Made by a program: the position numbers and the translations under genes. DNA of 64,000 nt from positions 310,001 through 374,000 of the forward strand of contig JADJWS010000007.1 in the NCBI GenBank assembly GCA_016716235.1, given 5' to 3'. The notes beneath the pieces were generated by a model. It saw only the letters and a program-made list of their open reading frames with translations. It had not been told where the DNA came from and did not search any database. This document shows positions 47,730-56,136 of this stretch, one piece after another (positions within the stretch are counted from its first letter, which is position 1; every line of letters starts with the position of its first letter). This stretch comes from Candidatus Defluviilinea gracilis (GTDB lineage Bacteria > Chloroflexota > Anaerolineae > Anaerolineales > Villigracilaceae).

Positions 47730-50036
47730 ATGAACGAAGCCGAAACCCGCGCCGATTTAATTGACCCGCAACTCGCCAAAGCAGGCTGGGGCGTCCTGGA
47801 TGACTCGCGCATTTTGCGCGAACGTCACATCACGGCGGGAAAAATCCAAACAGGCGGAAAACGCGCCAAGCCGCTCATCACCGATTACATACTGGTTTAC
47901 AAAGGGCGGCAACTCGCTGTCGTCGAAGCCAAGAGCAACGAGTATTCGGTCGGCGAAGGAGTCGGTCAAGCCAAAGAGTACGCCGCAAAACTTCAAATCG
48001 CCTTCACCTACGCCGCCAACGGGGTAGAAATTTATCAGATCAACATGCTCACAGGCGCGGAAGGTCTCGTCAAAAACTTCCCCACGCCCGAAGAACTCTG
48101 GGAGCAAACCTTCGCCCCCAACGAATGGGAAGAACGCTTCAACCCCGTCCCCTTTGAAGATATCAGCGGCACGAAGCCTCCGCGCTACTATCAGGAGATC
48201 GCCGTCAACAACGCCCTGCAAGCCATCGCCGAAAACAAAAATCGGATTCTCCTCACGCTGGCGACGGGAACAGGCAAGACGACCATCGCCTTTCACATCG
48301 TTTGGAAACTCTACCAGACGCGCTGGAACTTAAAACGAGACGCTTCGCGCCGACCCCGCGTCCTGTTTCTGGCTGACCGAAACATTCTCGCCGACCAGGC
48401 TTTTTCCGAATTCACCCGCTACTCCGCCTTCCCCGACGATGCGCTCGTGCGAATCAAACCTGATGAAATCCGCAAACAAGGACGCGTCCCAACCAACGGC
48501 AGTGTCTTCTTCACCATCTTTCAAACTTTCATGTCAGGTCCGAACGACACACCGAACTTTGGGGAGTATCCCGCCGATTATTTCGACTTCATCATTATAG
48601 ACGAATGTCATCGCGGCGGCGCCAACGACGAATCGAACTGGCGCGGCATTCTCGAATATTTTTCGCCCGCCGTGCAACTCGGTCTCACCGCCACGCCCAA
48701 ACGCAAAGACAACGTGGATACCTACAAATATTTCGGCGAACCCGTGTACGTCTACTCGCTCAAAGAGGGCATCAACGACGGCTTCCTCACCCCGTTCAAA
48801 GTCCGCCGTATGCAATCCACGCTCGACGAATATATTTACACATCAGACGACACGGTCATCGAAGGCGAAGTGGAAGCGGGCAAGCGCTACACCGAATCCG
48901 ATTTCAACCGCATCATCGAGATCAAAGAGCGCGAAGCCGACCGCGTGCGGCGTTTCATGTCCGAGATCAACCAGAACGAAAAAGCCATCGTCTTCTGCGC
49001 CACACAAGATCACGCCGCCGCCGTCCGCGATTTGATCAATCAATTCAAGAAAAATCCCGACCCAATGTACTGCGTCCGCGTTACCGCCAACGACGGCGCG
49101 TTAGGCGAACAGTATCTTGAACAGTTCAAAGATAACGACCGCACCATCCCAACGATTCTCACCACCTCGCAAAAGTTGTCCACAGGCGTGGATGCGCGCA
49201 ACATCCGCAACATCATCCTCATGCGCCCCATCAACTCGATGATCGAATTCAAACAGATCATCGGGCGCGGCACGCGTCTCTTCGACGGCAAAGAATATTT
49301 CACGATCTATGATTTCGTGGACGCGCATCACCACTTCGCCGATCCCGAATGGGACGGCGACCCCGAAGAACCCGTCGAGACGCCAGCACCGATTGACCGA
49401 CCTCCGCGAAAAACCAAAGAACCGCCTGAAGGTTATGAGCCGAAAGTGAAACTCAAAATCAAACTGCGCGACGGCAAAGAACGCCAGATCGAACACATGT
49501 CGTCCACGTTGTATTACAGCGCGGACGGGCGACCTATCTCCGCCCAGCAATTTGTCGAAAATCTCTACGGCGTTCTGCCCGCCTTCTTCCAAAGCGAAGA
49601 GGAACTCCGCAAAATCTGGTCAAACCCTGTCACGCGCAAAACTTTGCTCGAAGAACTTGAAAAAGCGGGCTTCGGCAAAGAGGAACTGTCCATCGCGCAA
49701 TCCCTGATCAACGCCGAGAACAGCGACCTGCTCGACGTGCTTGAATACATCTCCTTTTTACAGCCGCCCATCAGCCGCGAATTGCGCGTGGCAAAATCGC
49801 AAAGCAAAATCTTCGCCGCGTTAACCAACGAGCAAAAACAATTCGTCGAATTTGTGTTATCCAAATACATCGAGACGGGTGTCGAAGAACTTGATCAGGA
49901 AAAACTCCCCCATCTGCTCACGCTCAAATACAAAGCCATCGAAGACGCCAAGGAAATTCTAGGGACGATTGATTCGATCCGCAAATTGTTTGTAGAATTC
50001 CAGGGGCGTTTATATCAACCAATTACTTCCTCGTAA
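47730..50036 (+). CDS. hsdR: type I restriction endonuclease subunit R
   Basis: The 768-residue protein has an N-terminal nuclease domain (DYILVYKGRQLAVVEAKS, a PD-ExK core) and a superfamily 2 translocase: LATGTGKTTIAFHIV (motif I), IIIDECHRGGANDES (motif II), GLTATPKRKDN (motif III), TTSQKLSTGVDARNI and IIGRGTRL (motifs V-VI). A C-terminal helical region binds HsdM. It is shorter than EcoKI HsdR, as in the EcoEI-like branch. It is the normal third gene of the system, separated here by the RAYT gene and repeats, and its last 14 bases overlap the convergent nadE gene. Confidence 0.93.
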   Translation: MNEAETRADLIDPQLAKAGWGVLDDSRILRERHITAGKIQTGGKRAKPLITDYILVYKGRQLAVVEAKSNEYSVGEGVGQAKEYAAKLQIAFTYAANGVEIYQINMLTGAEGLVKNFPTPEELWEQTFAPNEWEERFNPVPFEDISGTKPPRYYQEIAVNNALQAIAENKNRILLTLATGTGKTTIAFHIVWKLYQTRWNLKRDASRRPRVLFLADRNILADQAFSEFTRYSAFPDDALVRIKPDEIRKQGRVPTNGSVFFTIFQTFMSGPNDTPNFGEYPADYFDFIIIDECHRGGANDESNWRGILEYFSPAVQLGLTATPKRKDNVDTYKYFGEPVYVYSLKEGINDGFLTPFKVRRMQSTLDEYIYTSDDTVIEGEVEAGKRYTESDFNRIIEIKEREADRVRRFMSEINQNEKAIVFCATQDHAAAVRDLINQFKKNPDPMYCVRVTANDGALGEQYLEQFKDNDRTIPTILTTSQKLSTGVDARNIRNIILMRPINSMIEFKQIIGRGTRLFDGKEYFTIYDFVDAHHHFADPEWDGDPEEPVETPAPIDRPPRKTKEPPEGYEPKVKLKIKLRDGKERQIEHMSSTLYYSADGRPISAQQFVENLYGVLPAFFQSEEELRKIWSNPVTRKTLLEELEKAGFGKEELSIAQSLINAENSDLLDVLEYISFLQPPISRELRVAKSQSKIFAALTNEQKQFVEFVLSKYIETGVEELDQEKLPHLLTLKYKAIEDAKEILGTIDSIRKLFVEFQGRLYQPITSS

Positions 50037-51606
50037 TCGGCATCAGTCTCCCCCTCCCAAACGACTTCCCGCTCACCTTCAAGATCACGCACGCCTGCCA
50101 GCGTTTATGTTCGCTAGCGCGCATGGCGGCGTTGCTTTGGTTGCTCCGCACCAGCGCTTCGGCTTCGGGAGAAATTTTCTCATACTCGAACGGGTCAACC
50201 TGATTCTCCCTCAACTCCGCCGAGGGCTTTCTCTCCATCACAAATTGCGGAATACTCTGCGAGTACGATGTAGAATTCCGCGCTCCGTTTATCCATCTTG
50301 CCAGCGCATACACCTCCATCTTCGTCAGATCGCCGAGCGGGCTGATCGCGCCAGCCATATCGCCGTACAACGTGGAATATCCCAGCGTGAGTTCAGTCTT
50401 ATTTGACGTGTTGATCAGGAATCCTCCGCGCTGGTTGACGAAACTCATCAGGACGACCGTCCTCAGCCGCGCCTGGATATTCTCACCCGCGACTCCCCCG
50501 CTTCTTTCTGGACCTACAGCCTGCTCCGCCGCCTTGTGCATTTTCTCCATTTCGACCACTTCAAATCCAATCCCCAGCCGACTCGCCAACTCCCGCGCCG
50601 ACTCGGTTGACCTCGCATCCGTGAATCTCGAAGGGATGGCGACTCCCGTCACGCGCTCACATCCCAACGCCTCCACCGCGATCACCGCCGCAACCGACGA
50701 ATCGATTCCGCCCGACAAGCCGATGAACACATGGTTGAGTCCGTTCTTGTTTGCGAAGTCGCGCAATCCCAACACCAAAGCCTTGAAAACTTCTTCCTCC
50801 CCTTGAACTTCCTTTGTGCCCTTCGTGTCCTTTGTGTTTAGATCAATAACTCTAACGTCCTCCTCAAACATCCTCAACTTCTCCCCTCCTAATACAAAAC
50901 TCCCCCCATCAAAAATCAATTCATCATTCCCGCCAACGAGATTGACGAACACCAGCGGCATCTCGTCGTCCTGAGCGGAGCGTAGCGCAGACGAAGGACG
51001 AGTTTCAACCTGTCGTTTTGCATGACGAAGCCTCCCCTCTCCTCCTCCTCTCCGATACGGCGACGCCGAAATGCAGACCAACATCTCCGCGCCCATGGCT
51101 TTCAAGTCCGCACCAGGGTGGATGGGATATTCCTCATCCCACATATCCTCGCAGATCATCACACCGACCTTCCTCCCCGCGATGTCAATCGGCGGCAGAG
51201 TCTTCGTCCCTGCGATGAACCAGCGCGGCTCGTAGAACACGTCATAGACTGGGAGCAACTGCTTGACCTGCGCGACTATCATTTCCCCATTGTGCATCAA
51301 GTACGCGATGTTGTTCAACGACGGATGTTGATACAGCTTCTGCTCGGCGGGCGCGAACGATCCCACCAACAGCGGGGGCAAACCTTCCGCTTGGCGAGCC
51401 AGGTCCAACGTCGCGGCTTGAACCGCTTCGACGAATGACACGTCATACAAAATATCGCGCGGAGGATATCCGCACACGGTCAATTCGGGGAAGACGATCA
51501 GATCGGGGTTTTGACTCGCAACCGAACGCGCCGCATCCAATATCCGCGCGACATTGCCCGATAAATCTCCCACCGTTGTATTGATTTGCGCGATTGCAAG
51601 TTTCAT
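50023..51606 (-). CDS. nadE: glutamine-dependent NAD+ synthetase
   Basis: The protein starts MKLAIAQINTTVGDLSGN with a nitrilase-type glutaminase domain: Glu in VFPELTVCGYPPRD, Lys in VKQLLPVYDVF and Cys in MICEDMWDE. An NH3-linked synthetase domain follows, with the SGGIDSSVAA P-loop. ATG at 51606 replaces longer frames that read through repeat DNA. Two in-frame repeat inserts stand out: SSALRSAQDDE (family C, 50962-51003) in the glutaminase domain and NTKDTKGTKEV (about 50806-50845) in the linker. It lies near the NMN adenylyltransferase gene, so NAD synthesis genes are loosely clustered. Confidence 0.9.
   Translation of the reverse strand: MKLAIAQINTTVGDLSGNVARILDAARSVASQNPDLIVFPELTVCGYPPRDILYDVSFVEAVQAATLDLARQAEGLPPLLVGSFAPAEQKLYQHPSLNNIAYLMHNGEMIVAQVKQLLPVYDVFYEPRWFIAGTKTLPPIDIAGRKVGVMICEDMWDEEYPIHPGADLKAMGAEMLVCISASPYRRGGGEGRLRHAKRQVETRPSSALRSAQDDEMPLVFVNLVGGNDELIFDGGSFVLGGEKLRMFEEDVRVIDLNTKDTKGTKEVQGEEEVFKALVLGLRDFANKNGLNHVFIGLSGGIDSSVAAVIAVEALGCERVTGVAIPSRFTDARSTESARELASRLGIGFEVVEMEKMHKAAEQAVGPERSGGVAGENIQARLRTVVLMSFVNQRGGFLINTSNKTELTLGYSTLYGDMAGAISPLGDLTKMEVYALARWINGARNSTSYSQSIPQFVMERKPSAELRENQVDPFEYEKISPEAEALVRSNQSNAAMRASEHKRWQACVILKVSGKSFGRGRLMPITRK
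50806..50845. repeat. AAGGACACGAAGG-type repeat inside nadE
   Basis: The minus strand reads AACACAAAGGACACGAAGGG and CACAAAGG, translated NTKDTKGTKE. A related piece with ACGAAGGACACGAAG lies at about 60961-60994, between eutQ and eutJ. Confidence 0.75.
50962..51003. repeat. family C fragment inside nadE
   Basis: CTCGTCGTCCTGAGCGGAGC and CAGACGAAGGACGAG form the insert, which is in frame and encodes SSALRSAQDDE between two conserved strands. Confidence 0.8.
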
Positions 51607-51608
51607 AC

Positions 51609-51765
51609 ATACCTCGGTGGTCGAGTAGCCCTGAGCGTTCGTTGCGAAAGGCGTATCGAGACCACCACGTCGTAAAGAAGTTTTTGTTGCGAAATTATGG
51701 TCGTGTACTTGTGGTCTCAATACGTTCCTCGCTGCCGCTCGGAACTACTCGACCACCAACCTATT
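51609..51765. repeat. family B paired repeat upstream of nadE
   Basis: GGTGGTCGAGTAGCCCTGAG to GTATCGAGACCACC on one side and GTGGTCTCAATACGTTCC to CTACTCGACCACC on the other are inverted arms around a 50-base AT-rich centre. It fills the gap between nadE and the next gene. Confidence 0.85.
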
Positions 51766-52656
51766 CTAAAAATCTTTCCCCATTTCCTCAAGCAAATTCA
51801 ACGCCTCCAACACCGTCTCCCTGCGCAAACAAACCTGATCGCCGAGCATGAACGTGCGATAGCCGATCTCCAACAAGAACGCCACGTCGCCGATGTCCGC
51901 GCTGACTGGCACGGGCTGATACGCCAGCGAATCCAAAATGCGACTCGCCACGATGGCGTCTTTGTCCGCGTTGATGATGGTCTTCACCGCGCCAGCCACT
52001 TTATGCGGACGAAGCACTTCAACATACAGATCGCCGCGCGCCGCCATGAGACGTCCGTGCTTCGAGCCGTGTTTCTTTGCGAAGTCGAGTCCGCGTTGCG
52101 TTTCGATCTTGAGGATCACTTCCGCGTTGGGCAACAGAGTTTTCACTTCGTCCACATCTTCGGGAGATTCGACATACGAAAGCATCACCTTCGTCATCCC
52201 CAACTCTTTCATCGCCGCGAGATATGTTTTATCGGTGTCGGTCAGCGTCCCCTCGATTTTCAATGATGGATGGATGATGTTCACCGACTCGCCAGGTCCG
52301 ATCAATCTTCGCAGACCATCGGCAAGGATGAGTCGGTCGCCGTCCACCGCCACCACTTTGACGCGCTCGTTGCCGTCCGAAAAATACGCATCAACAGGAG
52401 TCTCCACCTGGATGGGATGACTCAACTTCACTTCGGTATACGGAGGAATCGCCGCGCCGACCACACGCAGTTGACGTCCCTTCAAATCCACCCATAACGG
52501 CTGACGAAATTTGCTCAATCGCTCCAACACCTCGCGCTGACTCTCGCGCAACGGCATCACCGTATTGAGTCGGAATCCGCTCACGATGGGATGCGACGCA
52601 ACGTCGGCGAGGAAGTCGGCGTAGGGAGGAACAGTGACGATGGCGGAGATGGGCAT
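51766..52656 (-). CDS. pyruvate-kinase-like TIM-barrel protein
   Basis: The 296-residue protein contains VILKIETQRGLDFAKKHG and GRLMAARGDLYVEV, which match the pyruvate kinase active-site strands (KIEN ... MVARGDLG). A small inserted beta region (PPYTEVKLSHPIQVETPVDAYF) corresponds to the B domain. It lacks the C-terminal regulatory domain and is much shorter than normal pyruvate kinase (about 470). It could be a specialised PEP/pyruvate or aldolase-type enzyme. ATG 52656 is preferred over an upstream TTG that lies in a family E repeat. Confidence 0.7.
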   Translation of the reverse strand: MPISAIVTVPPYADFLADVASHPIVSGFRLNTVMPLRESQREVLERLSKFRQPLWVDLKGRQLRVVGAAIPPYTEVKLSHPIQVETPVDAYFSDGNERVKVVAVDGDRLILADGLRRLIGPGESVNIIHPSLKIEGTLTDTDKTYLAAMKELGMTKVMLSYVESPEDVDEVKTLLPNAEVILKIETQRGLDFAKKHGSKHGRLMAARGDLYVEVLRPHKVAGAVKTIINADKDAIVASRILDSLAYQPVPVSADIGDVAFLLEIGYRTFMLGDQVCLRRETVLEALNLLEEMGKDF

Positions 52657-52667
52657 GTTGGTCTCGT

Positions 52668-52727
52668 ACCGCAAAGTTCACTTTGCGATTTGTGATGGGC
52701 AAAATGAATTTTGCCGTACTATAACTT
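52668..52727. repeat. family E element, left copy
   Basis: GTACCGCAAAGTTCACTTTGCG is a palindrome joined to GGGCAAAATGAATTTTGCC, ending GTAC. An inverted version lies at 53697-53776 on the other side of the vWA gene. Confidence 0.85.
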
Positions 52728-53681
52728 AAGCGTCGTCCCGCAGAACTTACACTTGAACATCCCGCCCGCATCCACAGGGATGGGCGCGCCGCAACGCGGA
52801 CAGATCATCTCGATGGGCTTGCTCACCTGCTTCACCTTCGACTCGTCCTGCCGCGCGCGCATGTTATCTTGGAAGTCGCCGAAGTAGCCCCACGAACGCG
52901 CGATCAAGCCCATGGCGTAATCCACTGCGCGTTGCTCGTCTTCAATGTGGAAAATTTTCTGCTCGCCGATGGCGTCGCCCCATTGCTTGTCCACCACGTC
53001 GCCGCGCTTGCCGCCAGGTCGGCGCAGGAACCACGTGTTCCATTTTTGTGTCACCTGTTTCCATTCGTTGATCGAATCGACATTGCCCCACACGCTGTCG
53101 CCGAGATAGTGACCCACTTGTTTGCTGTCCATGGTGGCGTGCATGTTGATGTCTCCGAACACGATCAAGAAAGGCACATCGTCAGTCGAGGGAATCGTCA
53201 CATGCGTATTGACCCAGCGCGCGAACAGTCCATACGACTCAGGCGCGTCGCCTCCGCCGCCTTCGCCGTACAACGAGCCGAGCAATTGCTCCAAGTCGAA
53301 TCCGCTGGCGAACGGAGTCACTTGCAGGGGCCAGCGGTCCACTTTCGCATCGCCGATCGCCGCAAACGAGATCGCCACATCGGGGCGATACTGCGAAAGC
53401 GTGTTGAACATCAATGGCAGGCGGTCGAAAATTTCAAAGGGCCACGAAGCCATCGAGCCAGTCACATCAATCGCGACGATGACGGGATTCTTCGACTCGG
53501 TTGAAATATGCTGCTTGGGGTCAATGATCTTCTCGTTCGGTCCCGCCTTCTTTTCATACGTGCGCGGACCCGAAGCCGCGGCTCTTGCTGCCGATGCCGC
53601 GCGCGCGGGCGCTGCCGCGGGAGCATACGCATACTTTCCCGACCCGTACCATTTTGAAGTATCTTCATCCCATGAGTACAT
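52719..53681 (-). CDS. vWA-domain protein with C-terminal zinc ribbon
   Basis: The 320-residue protein has an Ala-rich N-terminal segment and a von Willebrand A domain with the MIDAS motif DVTGSM. A DINMH segment follows. The C-terminal zinc ribbon is CPRCGAPIPVDAGGMFKCKFC. vWA domains bind partner proteins through a metal ion. Whether it acts alone is unknown, as no MoxR-type ATPase is nearby. Family E repeats flank it in inverted orientation, and its stop codon lies inside one of them. Confidence 0.75.
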   Translation of the reverse strand: MYSWDEDTSKWYGSGKYAYAPAAAPARAASAARAAASGPRTYEKKAGPNEKIIDPKQHISTESKNPVIVAIDVTGSMASWPFEIFDRLPLMFNTLSQYRPDVAISFAAIGDAKVDRWPLQVTPFASGFDLEQLLGSLYGEGGGGDAPESYGLFARWVNTHVTIPSTDDVPFLIVFGDINMHATMDSKQVGHYLGDSVWGNVDSINEWKQVTQKWNTWFLRRPGGKRGDVVDKQWGDAIGEQKIFHIEDEQRAVDYAMGLIARSWGYFGDFQDNMRARQDESKVKQVSKPIEMICPRCGAPIPVDAGGMFKCKFCGTTLKL

Positions 53682-53696
53682 AGTATCTCCTTAGTT

Positions 53697-53776
53697 TTTT
53701 TCCGTACGGCAAAATTTATTTTGCCCCTGTTAATCGCAAAGTCAATCGCAAAGTGAACTTTGCGGTACGTTAAACC
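53697..53776. repeat. family E element, right copy
   Basis: GTACGGCAAAATTTATTTTGCCCC, then ATCGCAAAGTC and ATCGCAAAGTGAACTTTGCGGTAC. It is an inverted counterpart of the element at 52668-52727, with an extra half-unit. It covers the last codons of the adenylyltransferase gene. Confidence 0.85.
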
Positions 53777-54318
53777 ACCGTCATCATCGCCAACGTCTCC
53801 AACCCAAACTCCTCGCGAAATCTTTGGTCCAGACGATTCGACTTAATATACTCTGCGATGACGTTCGGGACAAGCGACTCCCAATCGTCACCTCGCGCCA
53901 TCGCACGCCTCACATCGGACCCTTCGGCTGGTACGCGCTCCCGAAGCGGAATCAACTCGACGGGCGGAATGACGCGGTAGTCGTCCCTGAGCAGACTCGC
54001 CACGTATGGATTCGCCGTCGCAAACACATCCAACTCCCCAAACAAATCCTTCACCATCACGCGCCACCGCGGACCGTCATCCAGATCGGGAACGGGAATG
54101 ATTTGATAATTTGAAAAGTCCGCAAGGACGAGTTGAATCATGTCGCGCGTTTCATCGAGCGTGAACGGGTTGCGCGCATTGTAGCGATTGGAACTGCCGA
54201 TGCCGACGCGTACCTCTTCCCCACTTTGACACAACGCCCGCAAAATCGCGGCATGCCCAAGATGGACAGGCTTCCAGCGCGCGATCATGCCGATGCGAGA
54301 ATATTTTTTTGCGGGCAT
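53770..54318 (-). CDS. nicotinamide-nucleotide adenylyltransferase (archaeal NadM-like)
   Basis: The 182-residue nucleotidyltransferase has ARWKPVHLGHAAIL (HxGH), SSNRYNARNPFTLDETRDMI and a C-terminal ISSTxxR-like region, seen here as AEGSDVRRAMARGDDW. This pattern and length match archaeal-type NMN adenylyltransferases, which make NAD from NMN and ATP. ATG 54318 is chosen over upstream codons that read through palindromic DNA at 54340. It is close to nadE, supporting an NAD role. Confidence 0.8.
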   Translation of the reverse strand: MPAKKYSRIGMIARWKPVHLGHAAILRALCQSGEEVRVGIGSSNRYNARNPFTLDETRDMIQLVLADFSNYQIIPVPDLDDGPRWRVMVKDLFGELDVFATANPYVASLLRDDYRVIPPVELIPLRERVPAEGSDVRRAMARGDDWESLVPNVIAEYIKSNRLDQRFREEFGLETLAMMTVV

Positions 54319-54339
54319 GGCGTGATTATAACAAGAGCC

Positions 54340-54377
54340 AACAGACCTCACAGGTTTTAAAAACCTGTGAGGTCTCC
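54340..54377. terminator. perfect palindrome between divergent genes
   Basis: GACCTCACAGGTTTT and AAAACCTGTGAGGTC are perfect inverted arms. The sequence resembles family D ends with CTCACAGG in place of CTGACAGG. Confidence 0.7.
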
Positions 54378-54415
54378 AACTTGCCAAATTAGAATATCCG
54401 TTCTATAATTCAGAT

Positions 54416-55612
54416 ATGAACGCTCTGGATACTTTGATCGAACTTTCCAGTCAAATGGAATTGGAACATGCGGAAGAATCGCGCGGTGGTCGAGCGCAAG
54501 CAGTCGAGACCAAACCCGCCTGCTTCACTCCAAAGGCTCGCCCTGAGTTTACCGAACGGGAAAAACGCGCCGCGTTCACCCATCCCGCCCAACTCCCCAA
54601 TGGAAAACAAGTCGTCCTGCTGAAAACACTGCTCACCTCCGCCTGCGAACGGGATTGTTACTACTGTCCCTTCCGCGCGGGACGCGACTTCCGCCGCGCC
54701 ACGTTCAAGCCGCAGGAATTTGCCGAGTTGTTCATGAAGATGAACAAGGCGAAAATGGCGGAAGGGATTTTTCTCAGTTCGGGCATTGCCGCGGGCGGAG
54801 CGAACACACAAAACAGAATCATTGACACGGCGGAGATACTCCGCAAGAAACTTGGCTTCCGCGGATACATGCACCTCAAGATCATGCCTGGCGCCGAGAA
54901 GGGACAGGTCGAGCGCATGATGCAACTCGCCGACCGCGTCTCGATCAACCTCGAAGCGCCGAACACCGAACGGCTGGCAAGACTCGCCCCGCATAAAATT
55001 TTCATCGAAGAGTTACTTCGCCCGTTGAAGTGGGTCGAGGAGATTCGACGAAGCCAACCCGCGCACAAATTCTGGAATGGGAAATATCCGTCAACTGTTA
55101 CGCAGTTCGTGGCGGGCGGCTCGGATGAATCTGATCTGGAATTATTGACGACAACCAACTGGCTGATGAAAAACGTCCGTCTCACACGAGCATATTTTTC
55201 CGCCTTCCACCCCATCCGTGATACGCCGCTCGAAAACAAAGCCGCCGTGGATCCGTTGCGTGAGCATCGCTTGTATCAAGCCTCATTCCTGTTGCGTGAT
55301 TACGGCTTCGATTTGGAAGACATGCCGTTCACACAAAACGAGAATCTCCCCCTCCACACTGATCCAAAAATGGCGTGGGCGCAAATGAACTTGAAAGGGA
55401 AGCCAGTTGAAATCAACAAAGCAGAAAAGCGCGACCTATTCCGCATCCCTGGCATTGGACCCAAACACGCGGACGCAATCCTGCAAGCGCGCCGCACAGC
55501 GAAACTCCGCGACCTGACCGCCCTCCGCAAAATGGGAATCGTTGTCGCTCGCGTTTCCCCATTTGTTTTGTTGGATGGCAGGCGAGCGGAGAGTCAGATG
55601 GCGATGTTTTGA
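54416..55612 (+). CDS. radical SAM protein with helix-hairpin-helix (putative DNA repair, TIGR03916-like)
   Basis: The 398-residue protein has CERDCYYC (CxxxCxxC cluster motif), SSGIAAGG and a radical SAM barrel. A C-terminal helix-hairpin-helix motif (FRIPGIGPKHADAILQARR) suggests DNA binding. This pair of domains is the family annotated as a putative DNA modification/repair radical SAM protein, often next to a uracil-DNA-glycosylase-like gene; that partner is not seen here. Residues RGGRAQAVETK near the N-terminus are translated from a family B-type repeat. Confidence 0.88.
   Translation: MNALDTLIELSSQMELEHAEESRGGRAQAVETKPACFTPKARPEFTEREKRAAFTHPAQLPNGKQVVLLKTLLTSACERDCYYCPFRAGRDFRRATFKPQEFAELFMKMNKAKMAEGIFLSSGIAAGGANTQNRIIDTAEILRKKLGFRGYMHLKIMPGAEKGQVERMMQLADRVSINLEAPNTERLARLAPHKIFIEELLRPLKWVEEIRRSQPAHKFWNGKYPSTVTQFVAGGSDESDLELLTTTNWLMKNVRLTRAYFSAFHPIRDTPLENKAAVDPLREHRLYQASFLLRDYGFDLEDMPFTQNENLPLHTDPKMAWAQMNLKGKPVEINKAEKRDLFRIPGIGPKHADAILQARRTAKLRDLTALRKMGIVVARVSPFVLLDGRRAESQMAMF
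54484..54513. repeat. short family B element inside the radical SAM gene
   Basis: GTGGTCGAGCGCAAGCAGTCGAGACCA is an inverted pair of B-type ends with almost no middle. It is read in frame as GGRAQAVETK. Confidence 0.75.
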
Positions 55613-55628
55613 TTATTTGTGGAAAGGC

Positions 55629-55698
55629 AAAACGTAGTGACGACTTCAGTCGTCAAGTTGCCGCAGAAAAGCGACTCAAGTCGCTACTACACAGGAGC
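55629..55698. repeat. palindromic element GTAGTGACGACTTCAGTCGTC with partner
   Basis: GTAGTGACGACTTCAGTCGTC and GCGACTCAAGTCGCTACTAC form two hairpins and inverted ends. A half-copy (GTAGTAACGACTTCAGTCGTT) supplies the stop codon of the micro-ORF at 8871-8933. Confidence 0.8.
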
Positions 55699-55703
55699 AC
55701 AAA

Positions 55704-55994
55704 ATGTACGGTTTGATCGGGAAAATAAATGCGATAAAAGGACAGCGCGATGTATTGATTGCCATCCTGCTGAACGGCGTCAATGACATGCCTGGCTGTT
55801 TGAGTTATGTGATCGCGCATGATTCCACAGACGAAGACGCAATTTGGGTCACAGAAGTGTGGGACAGCCAAGAGAGTCATCGCGCGTCACTGACATTACC
55901 TTCCGTTCAACAAGCCATCGCGCGCGGAAAATCATTCATCGCGGGCTTTGGTGAACGCTACGAAACTCATCCCGTAGGTGGTCACGGTATTTAA
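55704..55994 (+). CDS. antibiotic biosynthesis monooxygenase (ABM) domain protein
   Basis: The 96-residue dimeric ferredoxin-like fold has GLIGKINAIKGQRDVLIAILL, then MPGCLSYVIAHDSTDEDAIWVTEVWDS, both typical of the ABM/YgiN family. Members oxidise small quinols or act on haem-like substrates without added cofactors. GGAG precedes ATG by 7 bases. It forms a single gene between palindromic repeats. Confidence 0.85.
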   Translation: MYGLIGKINAIKGQRDVLIAILLNGVNDMPGCLSYVIAHDSTDEDAIWVTEVWDSQESHRASLTLPSVQQAIARGKSFIAGFGERYETHPVGGHGI

Positions 55995-56039
55995 CAAGAC
56001 ACCTTGAAAAAATTTCCTCGCCACACACCTGCCCTGGCG

Positions 56040-56110
56040 GGCGGTGCCATGGGAGAGCACAGAGAAAAAAAGATTTTCTCAGAGGTCTCTGTGAACTCTG
56101 TGGCTAAACA
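56040..56110. repeat. inverted repeat of AGAGCACAGAGAAAAAA type
   Basis: GAGCACAGAGAAAAAAAGATT and the facing TCAGAGGTCTCTGTGAACTC are imperfect inverted arms. A related stretch with CTCAGAGTTCTCTGCGCGCTC lies at about 14070-14145. Confidence 0.6.
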
Positions 56111-56136
56111 AAACTTCCTTGTGCTTGAAGTTAATT

